Below are positions 7,401 to 10,909 of a stretch of DNA of 10,909 nt, piece after piece. How positions within the stretch are numbered: position 1 is the stretch's first letter; every line of letters begins with the position of its first letter. The stretch spans positions 1 through 10,909 of the forward strand of contig JANXZI010000292.1 of the NCBI GenBank assembly GCA_025355595.1. Reading direction: 5' to 3'. Origin of the DNA: Spartobacteria bacterium. GTDB taxonomy: Bacteria > Verrucomicrobiota > Verrucomicrobiia > Chthoniobacterales > Chthoniobacteraceae. The position numbers and the translations under genes are program-made. Below the pieces are notes generated by a model. The model did not search any database, had not been told where the DNA came from, and saw only the letters and a program-made list of their open reading frames with translations.

Positions 7401-8205
7401 GATCGGCGTCTTCGAGGCGCACGAGGTGGTGCGACCGGAATTGCTCGCGAAGCTGCTCGCGGCGAAAGACCCGCGCGTGCGCGCATACGGCACGCGGGTC
7501 GTCGGCGCGTGGGCGGACAAGCTGCCCGCGCCGCTCGCCCTGCTGCGTGATCGCGTGCGCGACGAGAACGCCCGCGTGCGGCTCGAAGCGGTGGTGGCTG
7601 CAAGCTACGTGCAAAGCCCCCAGTCGGTGGAGGTCGTCGTGCAGGCTGTGGATGCCGCGCGCGATCCATTTCTCGACTACGCCATGCGGCAAAGCGTCCG
7701 TGCACTCGAGCCGCAGTGGTCGCCGTTGCTTGCGGCGAACCGGATCAATTTCGCCACGCCCGCGCAGGGCGACTACCTGCGCAAGCTCGCCGGCACGCCG
7801 AGGAAAGTTCCGTCGCGCGGCGAGAATCTTTACGAGATGACCTGCCTCGCGTGCCATCAGCCCGAGGGCAAGGGCCTGCCGGGAGTCTATCCGCCGCTCG
7901 CGGGCAGCGAGTGGGTGCGCGGGGACGCGGCGCGGCTGATCAAGGTCGTGCTGCACGGTCTCAGCGGCCCGGTGACCGTGGCCGGGCAGCAATTCGGCAG
8001 CGGCCCAAATGCGGTCCCGATGCCCGCGCTCGGCGGACTGAGCGACGAGCAGATCGCGGACGTACTGAGTTTCGTCCGTCAGCAATACGGCGCACAATCT
8101 TCCGCGATCTCCCCCGATCAGGTGAAGGCCGTGCGCACCGAGACGACGGGCCGCGCCACGCCGTGGATCCCGGCGGAATTGCCGGATTCACCTCCGAGGA
8201 AATAG
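4492..8205 (+). CDS. Secreted DUF1080 / SGNH-like / PVC-type propeller / cytochrome c fusion protein
   Basis: The 1237-residue protein begins with a Sec-type signal peptide (residues 1-20) and is expected in the periplasm. Modules in order: a 3-keto-disaccharide hydrolase (DUF1080) domain at about 21-203, starting LFDGKSFTGWEG; an SGNH/GDSL-like domain at about 213-432 ending with DGIHLTESG; a linker with WFDCWRPANW; a propeller of the Pirellula/Verrucomicrobium membrane-bound dehydrogenase type at about 540-898, with calcium-loop-like DTNGDGKAD (599-607) and DTDGDGKAD (642-650); helical HEAT-like repeats at about 908-1095; and a cytochrome c domain with heme motif CLACH (1118-1122) and likely axial Met1177 in VPMPAL. 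The family fits oxidation of carbohydrate-derived substrates with electrons passed to the heme, though the substrate is unknown. The ATG at 4492 is chosen over GTG at 4456 because it directly starts the signal peptide, while the GTG overlaps the hsdR relic. No Shine-Dalgarno sequence is evident. The gene is divergent from the DUF1501 gene. Confidence 0.92.
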   Translation: MRSFYSCLLILVLAFVTVAAPVPLFDGKSFTGWEGETAKVWRIVDGAIVGGSLEGNPRNEFLATTKSYKNFHLRLEYKLVGKEGFVNGGVQFRSKRIAKPANEMSGYQADIGAGYSGCLYDESRRNKVLAQADKTIVETQEKPGDWNTYEVVAAGQQITIFLNGQRTVSWVEREKGIEDTGVIGLQIHGNSKAEIAYRNITIEPLPDSVVPSEAEVLGRFGDAQPGVPLGPFANAKFALGEHEVIVFAGQENLVRDQKSGHVESLLAAGHARKRPLFRSMAWEADTVYEQWRDLNFGSWAKQLETTGATVIIAQFGQMEALDGTARIAEFSTAYHRLLDQFAARTRRMVLVSPMPFEKPFAAHAPDLTLRNADVAAYANAVREIAKARGAVFVDLFSAVSRRGRNDARLTEDGIHLTESGLAEVAAIVAKSLGARVNSSDEWAALRAAIVQKNELWFDCWRPANWSFVYGDRVNQMFGKAGGTEPSLKEAFERHRPLVTAADARIHALALGEAPAVLALPAPANVGDSPTALTPEEELATFTVADGYEVSVFASERDGVVKPTQIAWDEKGRLFVACSPTYPQTQSTSRRSDYIVMLEDTNGDGKADKSTRFAEGLTMVQGLEPGSGGLYVCDFDQLVLLRDTDGDGKADKRQVIFSGFGIGDTHQLINSICHGPDGSLWFTQGLHAFSRVESPWGIARLDRAAVWRLRPQTMRLEGFFGGGMAGANCWGVAFDDYGQVFHKSGDRPQGYWTVPGMVRGASPSGSSSASSADKSYANSPEQYHSVGPLFDTSPKTTSLDIIGTRALPDDIQGCALIGGYFGAVVELHRFENAGSGFKTTQLPKLLKSSNAAFRPVDVSVGPDGAIYVADWYNPIIGHYQASYADPRRDKAHGRIWRISAKGRAPVKQPNLAAMKPAELLEQLRSPERWTRYQAKRLLFDTPTDAVLKAADVFAAKLTNPTPEDERVLLELIGVFEAHEVVRPELLAKLLAAKDPRVRAYGTRVVGAWADKLPAPLALLRDRVRDENARVRLEAVVAASYVQSPQSVEVVVQAVDAARDPFLDYAMRQSVRALEPQWSPLLAANRINFATPAQGDYLRKLAGTPRKVPSRGENLYEMTCLACHQPEGKGLPGVYPPLAGSEWVRGDAARLIKVVLHGLSGPVTVAGQQFGSGPNAVPMPALGGLSDEQIADVLSFVRQQYGAQSSAISPDQVKAVRTETTGRATPWIPAELPDSPPRK
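7843..7857 (+). other. Heme c attachment motif CxxCH
   Basis: The codons read Cys-Leu-Ala-Cys-His, the covalent heme-binding motif of the C-terminal cytochrome domain. It is followed by EGKGLPGVYPPLAGS and, about 55 residues after the motif, VPMPALGGLSDEQ, whose Met is the likely sixth heme ligand. This order is typical of the planctomycete/verrucomicrobial heme-binding domain. It requires export and cytochrome c maturation, in agreement with the N-terminal signal peptide. Confidence 0.92.
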
Positions 8206-8254
8206 ACGTGGCCCTCGACCGCCATACCGCGTCGCCAACGTAAATCAGGCACTT
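8206..8254. other. Short convergent intergenic gap
   Basis: The stop codons of the cytochrome gene (TAG at 8203-8205) and the TPR-like gene (TGA, 8257-8255) face each other across 49 bp. No strong stem followed by a T-run was found on either strand, so a rho-independent terminator cannot be called. Confidence 0.5.
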
Positions 8255-10909
8255 TCAGCGTTGCGCGGCATCGTTCGCCTTTTCCCAAAGATCGAACGCG
8301 GCCTCGCGCTCCGATGCCGATGGCGAGACCGAGAGAAATCGCCCAATCACCGCCTTCGCCTGCGCCGCCTCACCTCGGGCCATGCGAAGCTCCGCTGCCC
8401 GCCGCGCAAGTTCCCACGACACGGGACGCAGTTCCGTCGCGCGCTCTGCGTGTCGCAGTTGCGTCTCCGCATCTCCGCGGTGCCCTGCCCATGCGGCATG
8501 CAGCGCCTCGTTCTCCGCAGCCGCTTCCGGCAGGCGCGACACGGCAGGCTGTTCAAAAAGTTGCGCGCATTTTTCAAACTCACCCGATCTCACGGCCGCG
8601 CGCCGGAGTCGCGCGCAGTCCACGCGCGGCACAGCTTCGGCGTTCGTCCCCGAATCATCCGCCATGCTCACCAGCGCCGGCAGCTCCGCGACGAGCGCCA
8701 GCGCCTCGCGCACGCGGCCATGCTTCTCGTGCTGCGAAAAAATCGCGAGCGCCAGCTCATGCACCGCGCGCGACGCGAGCCCGAATTCCGCAGCCACGTC
8801 TTGCCAGCGCGTGAGTTCGCCGACTGCGTCGAGATACTCCGCGAGCGCCGCATATTCATGGCACACCGGCTCCGCAAATGCACGCCGCATGAGCAGCCCC
8901 GCCGCACGAAAATTGTTCTCGGCAACATGCACGCGCGCCATCGCCACGAGCACGGACGGCGCGGGCGACGGCCCGCCCTGCCTCATCGCCAGCGAAACAA
9001 ATTCACGCGCCTGCGCGGTGTCGCCGACTCCGAGCCACGCGCGTCCCAGCGCCTCTGCACCGCCGCTGAATCCCGCCAGCCACGCGTGCTGCCGGAGCAC
9101 CTCCGCAGCGCGATCACGGGAGTCGGTCGCGGCAAGCAGTCTCACCCATTCAAACAACGCATCCGCGGAAGGCCATCCTTCCCGCGCCGCGCGTTCGGCC
9201 ACGAGCAACTGCAAATCTGGACGCCGCTTCCCGCGCGCGACGGTCGCGAGTTCGTCGAGCATTCTTTCGGAAACATCCGCCCTCCCGAGCAGCACCGTGC
9301 ATATCTGCCGAGCGGCATCCGCATCATCAGCCCCGCACGCACGCCGGAGCAGCATGAGACCGGAGTCACTGTCGCCCGCACCCGCACGCCATGCGGCTTC
9401 GAGTTCACGCTTCCACTCCTCCGCGATTCCGAGCCGGTGTGCGTAGTGCTCGAAAAATTGAAAATACCCGTTCGCGAGTTCCGGATGCTCCCGCACCGCC
9501 TCGCGCATCCGCTCCTGCATCCGCGTGCGAAAAATCGGCGATGGCGGAAATCCGGGAATCGTGAGCAACAGCGAGCGGACCTGCATCAGCGCGAGTGGCT
9601 CCGTCGTCTTTGCAGCCGCGGCCACGAGCACGCTGCGGGCGAGCGCACCCTCGCGATTCAGTGCGAGGACTTCCGCCGCCGCCATCGCCGCCTGCACCGC
9701 GCTGCTGCCCGCGAGACGCGAGAGCGCCACGAGCGCTTCGTCCGTGCGGCCGGCCTTGCAGAACAGCTCCGGCAGCGAGAGATCGCCGGAAGGCCCCGAA
9801 CGGTTCCGTGCCTCGATGGCGTCTGCAAATTTTCCGCGCCGCTCCAGCACGCTCGCCAGCGCGCGTCGCGCGGGCGCGCTGCCAGCGTCGCTGCCGATCA
9901 TCCTTTTCCACACGGGTGCGGCGTCCTCCGCCCTGCTGCATCGTTCGAGTAGCAGCGCCTCGCGCATCAGCAGCCGCAGCTCCTCGGGATTCCGCTCCAC
10001 CGCATTTTCGAGCACTGCGAGAGCCTCGTCCGCCGCACCGCGTGCTTCCAACAGTTCCGCCAGTTCCAGCGCAAACTCACGCAGCGTGGTGTCGTTGCCA
10101 GGATTGATCCGCTGCTCGATGCACCGCCGCCGAACGGCTTCGTCCGTCGCTGCATCGCCCGCGTTGCGCGAGGCATCCACCACTTGGCGCAGCGTGCCCG
10201 GATGCAGCGGATCGCTTTCCCATCCCATCTTCCAGACCGACACCGCATGGGCAGCGCCACCGACTGATTCGAGCGCCTCCGCGAATCGCACCCGCGCACC
10301 GGCATCCTGCAACTTCACGAGCATTGCCTGCCGCTCGATCGCACCGCCCGCGAGAAATGCGAGCGCATCCCGCTGCGCGCGCCCGCGCAACAGCGCCTCA
10401 TGCAGAACGGGGCGCGTGCTCCACTCGCCGCCGTGTGCGCCAATCTTCGCTGCGCCCATGCGCACGCCCTGCTCCTCCTGCAACGCGCGCAGCCCCGCGT
10501 CCGCGAGTGCCACATCGAGCGCGTGGCGCGCGAGTTCCGGCAGCTTCCACTCCGCGAGTTGCGCCGCGGTGCCGTGCGCAAAGCTCCACTCGCGCAGCGC
10601 CGAATTCCCCTCGTCCTGCGCCGCCGGGCCGGCGGGACGCATCGCCAGCAGTCGCGACAGCGCGGCGCGCGCATCGCCATGCCGACCTTCGAGCGCAAAA
10701 AGGAGCGTCCTCACTTGCAGGCCATGCACCGTCCCTTCGTCCGCAGATCGCAGCCGCTCGCGGACGAACGCCGCACGCTGATCCTGCGCGAGCAGAAAAT
10801 ACAGATCGCGCATCGCACCGTACACCGGCGACTCCAGTGATTCGCCCGTGCCGGCGCACGCCGCCGCGAGGACCGCGCGCGCCTCGTCCATCTCCCCGAT
10901 TGCGAGATG
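8255..10909 (-). CDS. TPR-like helical-repeat protein, 5' end outside window
   Basis: The frame is open from the right edge to a TGA at 8257-8255, about 884 residues. There is an ATG at 10891, but the six codons upstream (HLAIGE) read straight into a repeat-like helix, with GEMDEARAVL resembling the turn and second helix of a TPR. The true start is therefore probably beyond the window. Counting from that ATG, TPR-like helix pairs are clearest near residues 283-305 (DEALAVLENAVERNPEEL), in the following block with APARRALASVLERRGKFADAI, and near 799-853 (GDAETQLRHAERATELRP, then ARGEAAQAKAVIGRFL). The whole protein is alanine-, arginine- and leucine-rich, with no membrane segment or catalytic motif in the visible part. 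Such solenoids usually act as protein-binding scaffolds; in Verrucomicrobia many are large and uncharacterised. No partner is evident, and it is convergent with the cytochrome gene, so no shared operon is implied. Confidence 0.82.
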   Translation of the reverse strand, partial: HLAIGEMDEARAVLAAACAGTGESLESPVYGAMRDLYFLLAQDQRAAFVRERLRSADEGTVHGLQVRTLLFALEGRHGDARAALSRLLAMRPAGPAAQDEGNSALREWSFAHGTAAQLAEWKLPELARHALDVALADAGLRALQEEQGVRMGAAKIGAHGGEWSTRPVLHEALLRGRAQRDALAFLAGGAIERQAMLVKLQDAGARVRFAEALESVGGAAHAVSVWKMGWESDPLHPGTLRQVVDASRNAGDAATDEAVRRRCIEQRINPGNDTTLREFALELAELLEARGAADEALAVLENAVERNPEELRLLMREALLLERCSRAEDAAPVWKRMIGSDAGSAPARRALASVLERRGKFADAIEARNRSGPSGDLSLPELFCKAGRTDEALVALSRLAGSSAVQAAMAAAEVLALNREGALARSVLVAAAAKTTEPLALMQVRSLLLTIPGFPPSPIFRTRMQERMREAVREHPELANGYFQFFEHYAHRLGIAEEWKRELEAAWRAGAGDSDSGLMLLRRACGADDADAARQICTVLLGRADVSERMLDELATVARGKRRPDLQLLVAERAAREGWPSADALFEWVRLLAATDSRDRAAEVLRQHAWLAGFSGGAEALGRAWLGVGDTAQAREFVSLAMRQGGPSPAPSVLVAMARVHVAENNFRAAGLLMRRAFAEPVCHEYAALAEYLDAVGELTRWQDVAAEFGLASRAVHELALAIFSQHEKHGRVREALALVAELPALVSMADDSGTNAEAVPRVDCARLRRAAVRSGEFEKCAQLFEQPAVSRLPEAAAENEALHAAWAGHRGDAETQLRHAERATELRPVSWELARRAAELRMARGEAAQAKAVIGRFLSVSPSASEREAAFDLWEKANDAAQR

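Noticed and set aside
8261..9952. Plus-strand open frame of 563 codons
   Set aside because: It is antisense to the TPR-like gene and its product is dominated by Arg, His and Pro without domain features. The minus-strand frame has clear helical repeats.

Overview
The window is GC-rich DNA, probably chromosomal, from a PVC-superphylum bacterium; Verrucomicrobiota is most likely. The evidence is the gene families present: a Tat-exported DUF1501 protein, and a giant secreted protein joining a DUF1080 (3-keto-disaccharide hydrolase) module to a Pirellula/Verrucomicrobium-type propeller and a C-terminal CxxCH cytochrome domain. No rRNA, tRNA, CRISPR array, insertion sequence or replication origin was seen.

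Layout. (1) Minus strand, 1-2344: the 5' part of a very large secreted protein made of tandem bacterial Ig-like domains of about 125 residues. It runs off the left edge with no stop. (2) Minus strand, 2481-3875: a complete DUF1501 gene with a GTG start and a twin-arginine signal, 136 bp upstream of the Ig-like gene and possibly in the same operon. (3) 3876-4491: a divergent spacer holding an imperfect hairpin and a plus-strand relic of a type I restriction endonuclease R subunit (hsdR). The relic keeps the canonical N-terminus, a large internal piece is missing, and it stops just before the helicase DEAH motif. (4) Plus strand, 4492-8205: the 1237-residue multi-domain cytochrome protein. (5) Minus strand, 8255-10909: a long TPR-like helical-repeat protein convergent with the cytochrome gene, whose 5' end lies beyond the right edge.

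How the genes may work together. Three of the four intact or partial genes carry export signals. The DUF1501 protein and the DUF1080/propeller/cytochrome protein belong to families that are greatly expanded in Planctomycetes and Verrucomicrobia and are often associated with periplasmic breakdown or oxidation of complex carbohydrates. The Ig-like protein would add a cell-surface adhesive or structural part. This functional link is inferred from families and proximity; the sequence does not prove it.

No convincing undescribed system was found. The points most worth a second look are the aromatic-rich variant Ig repeats, the internally deleted hsdR relic between the divergent genes, and the unusual module fusion in the cytochrome protein, whose SGNH-like domain has lost its expected catalytic serine.
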